A stretch of 64,000 bases of DNA from contig JAUTXW010004483.1 in assembly GCA_030620095.1 (NCBI GenBank), forward strand, positions 1 through 64,000, written 5' to 3'. The DNA comes from Kuschelorhynchus macadamiae. Lineage: Eukaryota > Arthropoda > Insecta > Coleoptera > Curculionidae. Below, piece by piece: positions 33,150 through 44,521 of the stretch (position 1 is its first letter; every line of letters begins with the position of its first letter). Both the position numbers and the translations under genes were made by a program. The notes beneath the pieces are model-generated. The model saw nothing but the letters and a program-made list of their open reading frames with translations, did no database searches and was not told the DNA's origin.

Positions 33150-33345
33150 AGGAATCGCTAAGTTGAGTGTTGTTTGTTTATTTCTGATGCTGAGTTATAC
33201 TCTTCCCTCTTGCTGAATTCCGCCTGTTAAGTTTGCCACGTACAACTTTTCACAGTCCTGGCACGGAATACTGTATACCCGTGGTTTTCCAGTTTGATTT
33301 TATCTTTTGGGTTTCCGAGTAGTTTACCTATAGTTGTTTGTGGCT
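33150..33345 (-). pseudogene. GIY-YIG endonuclease remnant, minus copy of locus 1
   Basis: The minus strand near 33230-33300 reads (V)YSIPCQDCEKLYV-type sequence followed by NRR-like and SAREE-like remains, with frameshifts. It corresponds to the intact region at 33822 on the plus copy. An internal deletion near 33340 joins it to the short RT-tail region at 33360-33405. Confidence 0.6.
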
Positions 33346-33414
33346 TGTGTATTGTTTGTATGTTGTGTTTTCGATTTTGCGTTTAAATATCTGTCTGTAT
33401 CTGTTATATACACC

Positions 33415-34055
33415 GTGTATAGAAAACCAACACATACAGACAGATATTTAAATGCAAAATCACATCATCACCCAGCACAAATTCAAGCTGTGGCAAATAC
33501 TCTAATATCTAGATCCGTGCGACTAACTGAAACACAGACGAGACAAAACGAACTTAAGGTAATATCTAGTGCTTTAAAGAAAAATGGCTACACAAATCGC
33601 ACCATAGAGAAAGCTATTAATGCACAAGTTTCCCGAATAACAAACAACAAAAAATATGAACCGGGAAAGCAACGAGTAGTCTTACCATATGTAAAAGGCA
33701 CAACAGACAGAATCGGAAGAATTCTAGGAAACACAACATACAAACAATACACAAGCCACAAACAACTATAGGTAAACTACTCGGAAACCCAAAAGATAAA
33801 ATCAAACTGGAAAACCACGGAGTGTACAGTATTCCGTGCCAGGACTGTGAAAAGTTGTACGTAGGGCAAACTAACAGGCGAATATCAGCAAGAGTGGAAG
33901 AGCATAAACTCAGCATCAGAAATAAACAAACAACCTCAGCTTTATTCCTACATCATCAGGAAACCGGCCATAAAATAAATATCGATGGGTGTAGGGAGAT
34001 TGCCAATATAGAACATTATAAGACCAGAAATCCGAGAAGCCATAGAAATTGAAAA
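33415..34055 (+). pseudogene. Penelope-like RT tail and GIY-YIG endonuclease, plus copy of locus 1
   Basis: Begins with VYRKPTHTDRYLNAKSHHHP, the conserved motif after the reverse-transcriptase palm of Penelope-like proteins. The linker follows (SSALKKNGYTNRTIEKAI; RVVLPYVKGTTDRIGRIL). After a frameshift near 33770 comes the GIY-YIG-type nuclease: GVYSIPCQDCEKLYVGQTNR, RISARVEEHKLSIRNKQ, LFLHHQETGHKI. The endonuclease would nick DNA for target-primed reverse transcription. The RT catalytic core is absent, so the copy is 5'-truncated. Confidence 0.85.
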
Positions 34056-34298
34056 GCAAGGTGATTTAAATAAAAGGGACGAATCATTAAAACTACCAAC
34101 AGTATGGAAGACAATAATAGACAAATCTAAAATCGCAAAAACTCAAGCGCAATTAGCGCAACAACAACAGCACCATCCGGAAAACATAAATAACGACCAA
34201 CGCCTGCGCAGATATAACCTTCGGCCCCGAGTGGGGGTATAAAAAGGAAGCGTCGCAGTCACCAACACTTCAGTCTCTATTCGGACGCGAGAAAAGCT

Positions 34299-34334
34299 TC
34301 GAAAATGCCAAATGTGATTTTGGCGAAACGTCAG
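34299..34334 (+). ncRNA. Decayed hammerhead-like core, plus end of locus 1
   Basis: TCGAAAATGCCAAATGTGAT followed by TTTGGCGAAACGTCAGC. GCCAAA / TTTGGC forms stem II and GAAACGTC is intact, but the CTGANGA box is changed to TCGAAAA. The mirror copy at about 32757-32800 has AAAACGTC in place of GAAACGTC. Confidence 0.35.
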
Positions 34335-34394
34335 CAAAACTGGTTTTTTTCAGAACGACAGTAGTGAACGGATGTACACCCGGAATGAAAACAC

Positions 34395-34395
<1 letters not shown>

Positions 34396-34435
<40 letters not shown>
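34396..34435. repeat. (TA)n tract at the outer end of Penelope locus 1
   Basis: About 40 bases of TA immediately after GAATGAAAACACAT. Confidence 0.95.
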
Positions 34436-34439
<4 letters not shown>

Positions 34440-34978
34440 TTCGAAATTAATAAAACCAGTTCGGCTGAACATCATAAACATAAATAAAATATTCTTGCCC
34501 TTCTTTAAATTATTCACTTTGCAATTTTAATAGACATGAGTCTTCTCTGATGTCACATAAAGAATGGTTTTAAAAACTCATCTAGTGCCGATATATTTGA
34601 AATCATCAGTTTGTTTATCAGATGAGCTAAAAATGCCTTGGCACCCTTTTTGACCCATTTATCAAACGTGGCCTTAAAAACTGCAACCTTTCCATGATAC
34701 TTTATGCAAAACAAAAGTTATTCCAAGTTTTATCAACTAACCAGTTATCGACCAATTTAAATAATTACAACTATAGGACAATAATATTCGAAAAGGTATT
34801 AAAAGAATTTAGTTGGATTACTTTTTTGAAATTTCATTTTTCAGAGCAGTAAGGGCGATTGCGTCAGTTTGTTTATTTGTTACTGTATAAAGCCTTAGAA
34901 GCTTTAGCTTTGGTCAGCTGTAAGATGCCTCTGAAAAAACTAAAAATGGATTTATCATAAAAACATCCCTGGAGTCCT
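34436..34978. other. Spacer, nothing recognised
   Basis: No motif or repeat recognised. Confidence 0.3.
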
Positions 34979-35125
34979 CCAGGGATAGGTTTTGAGTCCA
35001 CTTGTCTGCCTTGTATATTAACAACTTTCCATAATACATTAGTTTCAACATCTGTGCACTTTTTGCGAATGACACCTCAGTTATAAATAGGGACAGTACT
35101 TATACCATTACTAGAGGGACGTCTT
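34979..35125 (+). pseudogene. Short reverse-transcriptase fragment
   Basis: GGAGTCCTCCAGGGATAG encodes GVLQG, equal to the VPQG motif. It is followed in shifting frames by a LSPL..L.Y..NLS-like stretch and ICALFANDTSVI, matching the (F/Y)ADDT box with Asn replacing the first Asp. Only about 50 codons are recognisable. Confidence 0.5.
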
Positions 35126-35354
35126 CGTGAGCTGAATGGGCGGGATCCGGGGCCGGTTCTTAAAAAACAAACTGCTTCTAATCAGGACATGACTCAAACA
35201 CTTAATTTGTCTTCAAATAATGTTTTAATAAAGGGTGAGAACATCACTATCCCGAGAGTCACAGTTGGCGGCGTATTGATCTGTTTTGCCTATGTTGCGT
35301 AAAGTCAACACTGTCCTTAATGTCAGGTCCTGAAATATGTCTGTTTCATCAGAC

Positions 35355-37260
35355 CAAATAATAATAATAATAATAATATTTATTTATTTGCAGTATGAAT
35401 TGTTACATTCCATGTTTAAATAAATTACATGTAGTCAAAAAAAGTACTTACTACAAGACAGTAAAAACTGATATTTATATTGTAGTCCTTAGGATATTAA
35501 GCATTCCTAATCCATAGGTCCAATTAAACAAAAAAAAAATAAAACCAGTTTATTAAGTAAAGAGCAGTGAAAAAAAAATTAAACAAAAGAAGAAAAACAA
35601 TAAGATCAATAATAGGATATTTCTTAGTATGCAGAATACAACAGAATAGGTTTGACAAAGGAAAATTGCAGCTATTAAGAAGAAGTATAACACTTAATTG
35701 TATACCTTAGCTTCAAGGATACGTCTGAGAGAATATTGGAGACCTGGAGCTTTAAGGTGCTTAAGCGATAAGGACACGTTATTATAAATGCTGTAAATAT
35801 TATAAGAAAATGATCTATTAAAGATAGAGGTACGGCGGAGAGCTGGAGAAATAAGACGCCAAAACGGAGATTCAAGGCATGCACGTCGGTACGGATTTTA
35901 TTTTGTTATACAAATATGGTGGTGTTCGGGTAGTAATAATAGAATGGAAGAGGCAACTGTAATGTCACTGTCGTCTTAAATGCATGGGAAGCTAGTTTAC
36001 AAATAAAATATTTCTGTGAGGATATAGCATTTTCAAACTAGCGTAGGCTCGTTTTAAACAGTTAGCAACATGTCCAGAAAACCGTAGCTCAGTATCCATT
36101 TCAAGTCCTAAGTTTCTTGATAAATTATTATTATTTATAGTTACTTTTAAAGTTTTCTGTTTTTGCCAAAGACTTTACCAGATTAATAAAAAGCTGATGT
36201 TTTTCGAAAGCATTTATTATATTTTTAAGATCTTTATTTATTAACCTACTTGCGTTTTCAACGTCACTAGGATAAAAAGAATACCTTAACTATGTATCAT
36301 CTGCGTATTGATAAGCCTGGCATTGTTCAAGAGACTTGATTATATTAAAAGTATACATACAGAATAATAAAGGACCCAAAATTGAGCCTTGCGGAAAACC
36401 TCAGAGAGTTTCACCCTTATCAGAAATACCTTCACTAGTTTTAACAAATTGATATCTATTGTGCAAATAATTTTTTATCAAATTTAAGGCAGACTGTGAA
36501 AAACCTATATAATGTAAAATCGACACTAAAAGCGTGTAATTTATTTTATCAAATGCCTTTGAGTATTCGAGTAAAACAAGAGTAGACGTCCTACCATTAT
36601 CAATATCATGTAAAATGTTGTCCACCACATCAAGTAATGCAGTTGTGCAACTAAAACTCGGCCTAAACCCCGATTGCCGGCAATAAAATAGAAATAGGCC
36701 TCAAATCTGAAAAACTATTGATATTATTTTTTTTCGGTAATGGCAAAACCATAGACACCTTCCATTCATTAGGAAAAATCGAATTCAATAAACAAGAATT
36801 GATTATATTTACAATATATGGTAAAATATAATGGCAACACAACAATATCATTTCTATATTTAAATTATCAGACCCCGTGGAATTCGATTTAATTTCATTG
36901 AAACATCTATATACTGTAAATTCATCAACCAAGGTAAATTCAAACTTATCGTCGAAATATGTAAGTAAATCGGAGGAGTAAAAAGATTTAGTTCCCTATC
37001 AGGTTCAATTGCATTTGAGAGTTGCAGAAAAAAATTATTTGTTTCACTTGGCTTATTCATACCTATGGGTAAATCCAAACTCTTGTTTTTTGCTGAAATG
37101 TCAAGTGTCGGCATTGTTTTCCATAAGTTTTTACTATTATTTCTATTAACACTCTAGCAGTTTTATAGCGTTAGTTACTTAGTTTTTCATATTTTTACAG
37201 TATATCCAGTGTGCTTCTTGTATCTGCTAAGAGCCCTGTCTTTTAGTAATAACATTTGTT
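35355..37260 (-). mobile_element. Jockey-type non-LTR retrotransposon, 5'-truncated
   Basis: RT remnants run from about 37114 to 35690 on the minus strand, followed by a 3' region that ends in (ATT)n (35367-35384 on the plus strand as AATAATAATAAT). A short-repeat tail is typical of the 3' end of Jockey/CR1-like elements. The 5' endonuclease half is missing. Confidence 0.75.
35690..37114 (-). pseudogene. Non-LTR reverse transcriptase with an intact YADD box
   Basis: In order: a linker (TLDISAKNKSLDLPIGMNKP), FNEIKSNSTGSDNLNIEMIL (RT0/1), VSMVLPLPKKNNINSFSDLR plus PISIL, LLEYSKAFDKINYTLLVSIL, KNYLHNRYQF, then near 36400 a PQGSILGPLLF segment and QAYQYADDT, the polymerase active site. The end includes SIYNNVSLSLKHLKAPGLQY and RRILEAKVYN at 35700-35790. 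Frame changes occur near 36650, 36400 and 36290. The active site is preserved but the frame is not. Confidence 0.8.
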
Positions 37261-38070
37261 TAATATTATCAGTCAGCCAAGGTACTTTTATAGTATAGAA
37301 TATGTTAATTCTGACTTTTAGAATACGTGTTGTTCTGCATTTTTCTTGCAAATTTCCTGTCCTTTTCTTGTGTATTTTATATTTGCACTTCCCTATTCTT
37401 TAATTCCATACAGTTTAATTTCTAAGTATCATTATTTCTGACATGCAACATAGACTGTATTTGTATTAAGTAGATAAATAAATATACTAGTCAAAAGCTT
37501 TATATAAATTTTCCGACTGACAGTACCAGTCCGACAAGAAAATTATTTTTATATTTTTCAATACATCACCAAGTATATATTACCCCAATGTTTTCAATTT
37601 ATTTAGACCTTGGCTCGAAAGTTTTTGATTACTCCAGGTTAAAACTTCGTGCCCGGGGGAAGAGATTGGCAAATCAAACTTTGATTAAGTTTTATACGAT
37701 TAACATTTGAATATTTAGGCACTGAGCAAAACAAATGCGCATTTTTTTATGCAATTTGGATATCTAAAATTTAAATCTAAAAACGGGGTAATGAATTTTA
37801 AGAAAGCGTGTTCATTTTCCTGAGCACGTGTACATTAAATTCATGTATTTTAATTATTTCCAACTTGATACATTGTTTGTTATGTTTAAATCGAAAACCG
37901 AACGTGTTCGTTTCCCAGTGGCCGATTTTGAACTTAATAGTTTCAAAATATATTTTTATGCATCGGACTGAATGCTTTAGTTATTTATTTGCCCAACAGA
38001 AATCCATTTACAAAGCAAGTTAGTAGATAAGCTTATTATAGTATGAGGTAACACCTAAATCTAAACTTAA
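37261..38070. other. No gene recognised
   Basis: AT-rich sequence without recognisable repeats or coding remnants; a 71-codon plus frame at 37808 has no motif. Confidence 0.35.
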
Positions 38071-38631
38071 CTGATAATGTCCCATTTTGGGTACTTTTGC
38101 GGAGTATCTCCGTTATGTTTATAGATAGAAAGTCGAGGTTTTCGCGACAGTTGCTACTTTTTCGTAAAACTAAAGATGCCGTTAACAAAATTTTCATAGC
38201 CCTTTTAGTTTTTAAGATACAGGGCTAAATTGAATATGTTGCATTTTCATGCACCCCTCGAATCTCAACTATGAGATAAATTATCGAAAATGTGAAAACT
38301 GTTTCTTATATAACTTTTCCCGTAGAACTCAATTCTGCCTTCGGAATTAATATACAGGGTCAGGTTAAAAAGTTATCGGACCTTACTTTATTTTTTTAAA
38401 CGGAACACCGTGTATATTTATAGACTACAAAATTTGTCTTTTTTTTTACCTTTTCAAAAATATATAATAGTACGCACTTTTTTTCAGAAACACGCAAATA
38501 AATGACAATTTCTGAAATTAAATGTATAATTTAATTGTAGGCTATGGTTATTGTTTATGACAACAAACAAAAATAAATATCAAATATTTGTCTATCTATT
38601 ATTTAAATGATATTTATCATTTTCTTCGAAT

Positions 38632-38686
38632 AATGGCAGCATATCAAAATTATGAAAAATATGATATGCTGGTAATGTTAAAATTG
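38632..38686 (+). pseudogene. Start of a Tc1/mariner-type transposase
   Basis: ATG followed by AAYQNYEKYDMLVMLKL, an N-terminal HTH start typical of these insect transposases. The sequence is cut off by the repeat block beginning at about 38690. Confidence 0.5.
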
Positions 38687-39064
38687 GGAAAAAAGTAACT
38701 ATAACATAGATACTTTTGTAAACTAACTTGTAACTTTTTCTTTCGAAAGTAACTTTTTGCTTCAAAAGTATCTATAGTTACTTTTGAAGAACTAGTTACT
38801 TTAAAAATAGCAAGTTACTTTTAAAATTAACTAGATACTTAAAGTAACTAGTTAATTTCAAAGAAGTTATTATTAAAAACAGGTTAGATTAAATATATCG
38901 GAGAAAAAAGTGTCACAAAAAATAAATAGAAGAATTGAAAACTCCGGATTTTTTCGGATATCACTGGTTTCCAAATAATATAAACATTCATTTAACGATA
39001 TCTCATTGAACTCAAATAATGAGTAACTTATTCGTATATTCTTTATTTTTATTTCTTATCTGGG

Positions 39065-39223
<159 letters not shown>

Positions 39224-39741
39224 TTGTTAAAAATTCTTGGGTACTGGTTTATTTTCTTAAAAGAATTATTTATTTCCTTAACGTTTAGCGCTTCATAGAC
39301 AGCTTTTTCAAAAGAATATTATTGGCCTACAATAAATACTAAACTATAAAACATCAATTGACATACTAAAAACTATTACAATAAAATGTTAAAATAGGAC
39401 GTTACAATTTTGAAAACTCCAGTTTAAAACTAATGTTAAAATCATGTTAAAAATACATTGGTATACGCACCTTGTAAATAAAACAACTCACTGCATTATA
39501 GTAGCAATGATGTTTCAGTTGTGGCTTGTGGAAATCAAATAACTACTACCGATATGTTTTTTTTTGTTTTTGGCTGAAAGCGATTATTTAGAATAACCAT
39601 GTTTACATTATAGAAATTCTATTTATGATGGTGTAGTATAGAGTATATAGGCATTTTATTATATGTAAAATACTAAATTAAATAATTAAAATATCAAACC
39701 GTGGTAAATCTGACTCAGTTTCTTGACATATTGTTTATCAT

Positions 39742-39943
39742 TTACGGAATGTTTTTCTTTTTTGTGTACTTGTGCCCGTTTATTCTGTTCTCTAGGTATT
39801 GTGTGGTCATGCCAATGTATTTCATGGGACAATTCATACATGGTACCGCATATGTTAAGTTTGATTGTTTTTTTACTGGTATTTTACTTTTGAGAGGTGT
39901 GAATAGGGAGCCTAATAAATTATTGGATTTGTGACAAACAATT
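39742..39943 (-). pseudogene. GIY-YIG endonuclease remnant, minus copy of locus 2
   Basis: The minus strand encodes IVCHKSNNLLGSLFTPLKSK, then YAVPCMNCPMKYIGMTTQYL and ENRINGHKYTKKKN. The NLTYAVPC...KYIGMT pattern is the GIY-YIG-type core of Penelope-like nucleases. The frame is open across the junction into the opposite copy by chance. Confidence 0.75.
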
Positions 39944-39944
39944 G

Positions 39945-40447
39945 CAATAGGCTCCCCAATATCTTCAACTATTGCCCAAACAGTTATGGAATACGCGGAA
40001 GAGATATTCATAAAAAGTTTAGATTTTGAAACAGGTTTTTTTAAAAGATAGGTAGATGATTCTTTGACCTCCGTGTCAGAAATTAGAATTAATGATTTAT
40101 TAAAAGCCTTCAATAACTTTCACCCAAAATTGCAATTCACCGTCGAAATTGAAAAAACTGATTGCAACTTTTTACATTTAACTATAATTCGAAACAAAAA
40201 TAATAATAAACTCGAAACTAAATGGTATACGAAACATACATGGTCAGGCCGCTATCTAAATTTTAATTCTCACCATCCTAATAGTCAAAAAAATAGTATT
40301 GTGATTGGATTAGCTGACCGCGCCATATTATTAACGTCTTCAAAATATCGCGCGGAAACATTAAAAAAGGTAAGACAAACTTTAATTGAAAACAATTTCT
40401 CACTTAAATTAATCAACAGAATTATCAAACAAAGGACATACCTATAA
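39945..40447 (+). pseudogene. Penelope-like reverse transcriptase fragment, plus copy of locus 2
   Basis: Starts SPISSTIAQTVMEYAEEIFI, then FFKR-stop-VDDSLTS: the YVDD active-site Tyr codon is TAG. The frame continues open from 40064 through LLKAFNNFHPKLQFTVEIEK, CNFLHLTIIRN, a KWYTKHTWSGRYLNFNSHHP motif (equivalent to YRKPTHTDRYLN...HHP) and LINRIIKQ. The N-terminal fingers are missing. The RT is inactivated by truncation and the stop at the active site. Confidence 0.8.
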
Positions 40448-40549
40448 AGGAAATAATCCAACAAAAAATAAAAATGAAAACAAATCTTATATATCATTAC
40501 CATATATAAATGAACTGTCTGAAAAAATTAAATACGCTCTAGCCACACA

Positions 40550-40800
40550 CAACATAATTGTTTGTCACAAATCCAATAATTTATTAGGTTCCCTATTCAC
40601 ACCTTTCAAAAGTAAAATACCAGTAAAAAAACAATCAAACTTAATATATGCGGTACCATGTATGAATTGTCCCATGAAATACATCGGCATGACCACACAA
40701 TACCTAGAGAACAGAATAAACTGCCACAAGTACACAAAAAATGCGTCCACTGCCCTTCGTAAACATGAAAAATCAGAAAATCACGAGTTTAATTTTTCTG
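40550..40800 (+). pseudogene. GIY-YIG endonuclease remnant, plus copy of locus 2
   Basis: Across two frames the plus strand gives IVCHKSNNLLGSLFTPFKSK, then LIYAVPCMNCPMKYIGMTTQ and ENRINCHKYTKNAST, ending in HEKSENHEF. Nearly identical to the minus copy at 39742, so the two were formed close in time. Confidence 0.75.
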
Positions 40801-41027
40801 ACACACGAACTATCAAAAATTAATCATTAAGCAGATGTTTCATATCAAAAAAGAAAAACATTCCGTAAATGATAAACAAGATGTCAAGAAACTGAGTCAG
40901 ATTTACCACGGTTTGATATTTTAATTATTTAATTTAGTATTTTACATACAATAAAATGCCTATATACTCTATACTACACCATCATAAATATAATTTCTAT
41001 AATATCAACTTGATTTTACACCAATAT

Positions 41028-41703
<676 letters not shown>

Positions 41704-41935
41704 CTTAAAATGTAACTAGTAACTAGTTATTTTTCAAAAGTGATTAGTTACTTTTAAAGTAACTAGTTACTCTGAAAGTAACTTACTTGAAATATCTAGC
41801 TACTTTTAGAAAGTAACGAAGAACTAACTTTTTTTCATAAAAAGACTAGTATCTTCGATTATCTAGTTACACTTTTCAGAAAGCAACTTTAAACGTAACT
41901 AGATACTTTTTTGAAGTAACTTTCACAACTCTGAT

Positions 41936-42235
41936 ACAAAGTAATGAAAATTCTGAAGAAACCTCGGAATTATAGTTCCAAAGAGCTTTTATGGCTATGA
42001 AAATCTGTATTATCATTATAATAAGTTTTTGATTGTTAGATATTCAGAAAGAAGGCAACTGTTTTTGCGATATTTGCTCATTTAAAAGCAAATTTAGTTG
42101 AGCGCGGATCATTTGTTCACCCGCGTCCTAAAACATACATCAAAGAGAACAGGGAAAGATGTTTGGGATATATGGGATATATAGAAGCAACACCTTCGTC
42201 CTCATGTAGAAAAATTGAGAAGGAAATTGGTGCTT
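41936..42235 (+). pseudogene. Continuation of the split Tc1/mariner-type transposase
   Basis: Near 42040-42180 the plus strand reads FAHLKANLVERGSFVHPRPK followed by TYIKENRED, the HTH linker region that follows the N-terminal segment in this group. The catalytic domain is missing, so the element was already internally deleted. Confidence 0.5.
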
Positions 42236-42313
42236 AAAAACTAAAAGAGCTATGATAATTTTGTTATTGACATCTTTAGTTTTACGCAAAAGTACCCAAA
42301 ATGGGACAACCTG

Positions 42314-42787
42314 TACATTAATTGGTACAAAAAAAATAGAGCTTAAAATATATACATGCATATTGAATGACTAATCTGTAGGAGAAATTACTGCCCATCA
42401 CATTTACATAGTTGTTTGAGGGAACGTGGATTTATCTCACACAAAGGGGGAGATACAGTAAAAGTTATCAAATCATAACTGGTGATTTTTTTAAATATTA
42501 GTACGCGTAGATGGCAGTAAAAGCAGAGCATTAAGACAAGGAATTCGAAAATTCAACAAGGGTAGTAAATGAGGAGAGTCAATTGAATTCTGAGGTATTT
42601 TGTAGAGAAAAATAAGAGAATTTAATATTCATCTATGACTTAACCCAATATTTCCCAGTGTTCCAAAAATAAAACATGGATCAATTTTGCATTTTATTAC
42701 ATAAGCACATGGTCTAAAATGCTAAATGTTTTTATGATGGGTAGTAATATGCCTTAGGTTCTTAGGTATAAATAAGTGCGGCGTTAG
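42314..42787. other. Spacer, nothing recognised
   Basis: No coding or repeat signal identified. Confidence 0.3.
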
Positions 42788-43810
42788 TAGTGATGGGAAA
42801 TTTGGATCTTTAAAGATCCGGGTCGACGAATCTGGGTCAGTTTAAAGACCCGGATCAGCGATCCGGATCTCGGATCTGTTTAAATTCATTAAAATAGGCG
42901 GGCCATATTCGTCATATTAGGCATTGGGTAGGTATGTATGCCTAGCTTCATCCATCTGAAAACTTTGTAAGCATGCAACATCGGTTTTATTGACAGTACT
43001 GTCCAAACATTTTGTTAGTTTTTCGCGACGAGTAAAATGAGTGGCGACCTCACCAGTCTAGTCTTTGTTGCGATTACAGGGATGCGTTTTAAGTGAAATA
43101 ATAATTTTTAAAGATATTATACTTTTAACTTACAAGGCTTAAGAGTCTTGCTATAGTGGTTTTGAAGTTGAAGTTTTTTATGTTTCCATTTTTATCTATG
43201 TATTTATCTACTAATTTATTAATTTATTTCGCAGAAAATCAATTTTACATACATGAACTATGTTTTGACTTGTACTTTTTTTATTATGAAATATAGATTT
43301 TTATATTTCTTTTTATTAACTATCATCCTATTATCATCACTAATTGTAAGGCTATCTGAACTTCAATATACACATCGCACAAAAAAAGTAGAGATTTAAA
43401 TCTATTATCTAATCCACACAACATAAATCTAAGTTTTAAAAGACTGGTGTAATATGATGTTTTTACGATGATTTACGAAGTTAACAAGCCAATCAACCCC
43501 AAATTAAATTTTTACACGTGATTCTGCCTATACAGAAATTCATATTTCATGGCAATCAGCATTCAACAAGCTAATGAACGACCGACCCATCCACCCCATC
43601 ATCCTGCTCTTCTTATCAATCAGACCTGTTCGAAAATCGCGTTATATCGGTCGTCGGCTCCGCGGTTCAGCTCGAGACCTACAAACAATGATGATGCATT
43701 GAACGAACCGAAGAACTGACTGAACCATAGACAAACGCACCTGGACGCTTCAATTTGCTTTGTCTCTATTTCAAAGATCCGTGATCCGGCTCGCAATATT
43801 TTCAAGACCC
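42788..43810. repeat. Possible non-autonomous hAT-like element, GATC-rich ends
   Basis: Begins AGTGATGGGAAATTTGG followed by dense AAAGATCCGGGTC / GACCCGGATC / CGGATCTCGGATC repeats. Near 43770-43810 it has CAAAGATCCGTGATCCGG. AGTGATGGG-type starts are typical of some hAT families. It separates the 3' end of the following non-LTR element from its expected continuation. Right end uncertain. Confidence 0.35.
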
Positions 43811-43839
43811 TGCTCCCGCTGATGAGGGCGCGGGAAGAG

Positions 43840-44521
43840 AAGAAGATAGTGGAGAGGAAGATGAGAAAGAAAGTGTAGACTAAGGAGGGCATAATGGATG
43901 CTAATTCATCGGAACAGAATTCGTGGTAGTATCTGTAAAACAAATATTGATCGACGATGCTCTAGTTAAGCAAGCTTCTTTGTGATGTTTGAATCTTCAA
44001 TCAGAGGAATAGCTCTTCTTTGGAGAGAGTTAAGGATATTAAGTATTGAAGCAGACGCTTGAGCGATTTGCGAAGTGTAATGGGCAAACAAGTTCGCAGA
44101 AGAAAAGTACTTTCGAGCTCGGAAAAGAAAACTCAATTTCTCTGCGGCTGCAGTGGCAATTGCAGTGATGTGGTCTTGCCAGCGAAGATCTTTCTGAAAA
44201 GTGATACCGACTAAGCCAAAGGAATCTTTGACTTCAAGCATTTGACGAGGAATATTTATTTGAATGGTGTGGGTACTGGGAGATAATTTGTGAGGTAGTA
44301 AACAAGACTGTGTCTTAGCGGCGTTAAACTGGACCAGGTTTTTTGCTCCCCATTCTAGGATTTTAATGAGGCTCTCGGTTACCCCTAAAGTCATTACTCT
44401 AAGCCTATCATTAATTTCAGTCTTGGAGAGCGGTTTTGAAAATTATATATTGGAGTGGAATGTGCTATAGTCAGCATAGCCGTGAATGGGATTGCTGGTA
44501 GAAGAAAGCAGGTCATTGATG
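43840..44521 (-). pseudogene. Family A reverse transcriptase, active-site box to C-terminus
   Basis: From 44521 down: INDLLSSTSNPIHGYADYST, the active-site box with the second Asp changed to Tyr (YADD to YADY). Then KTEINDRLRVMTLGVTESL, WGAKNLVQFNAAKTQSCLL, FGLVGITFQKDLRWQDHI, LFRARKYFSSANLFAHYTSQ and NSLQRRAIPLIEDSN. After a frameshift near 43960 come RYYHEFCSDELASIMPSL and the last remains to about 43840. Stops occur in the SNI*FS region. The motif layout matches arthropod Jockey-group elements. Confidence 0.8.

Larger units (their letters stand above)
32670..34396. mobile_element. Penelope-like retroelement, head-to-head pair, locus 1
   Basis: Two copies point away from each other from a junction near 33405-33420. 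The minus copy runs down to about 32670, the plus copy up to 34396. Outer ends match in inverted form: ACATCCGTTCACTACTGTCG, CCGAAGGTTATATCTG and TTATGTTTTCCGGATGGTGC on the left recur reversed at 34140-34390. At the centre a 27-bp inverted repeat, GATTTTGC(G/A)TTTAAATATC and on, meets itself. Both outer ends run directly into (TA)n. Each copy keeps only the 3' part of the element. Confidence 0.85.
39608..41001. mobile_element. Penelope-like retroelement, head-to-head pair, locus 2
   Basis: 39608-39943 is an inverted copy of about 40553-41001 (for example ATGATGGTGTAGTATAGAG and ACCGTGGTAAATCTGACTC on the left, reversed on the right). The plus copy starts at the junction near 39945, already inside the RT domain, and the minus copy starts at the GIY-YIG linker. 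The family differs from loci 1 and 3 in sequence. The right end is followed within 30 bases by (TA)n. Confidence 0.85.

Noticed and set aside
33345..33412. Hydrophobic plus-strand frame starting near 33334 (LFVCCVFDFAF) as a membrane protein start
   Set aside because: It is the antisense of the minus Penelope copy running by chance into the plus copy's frame.
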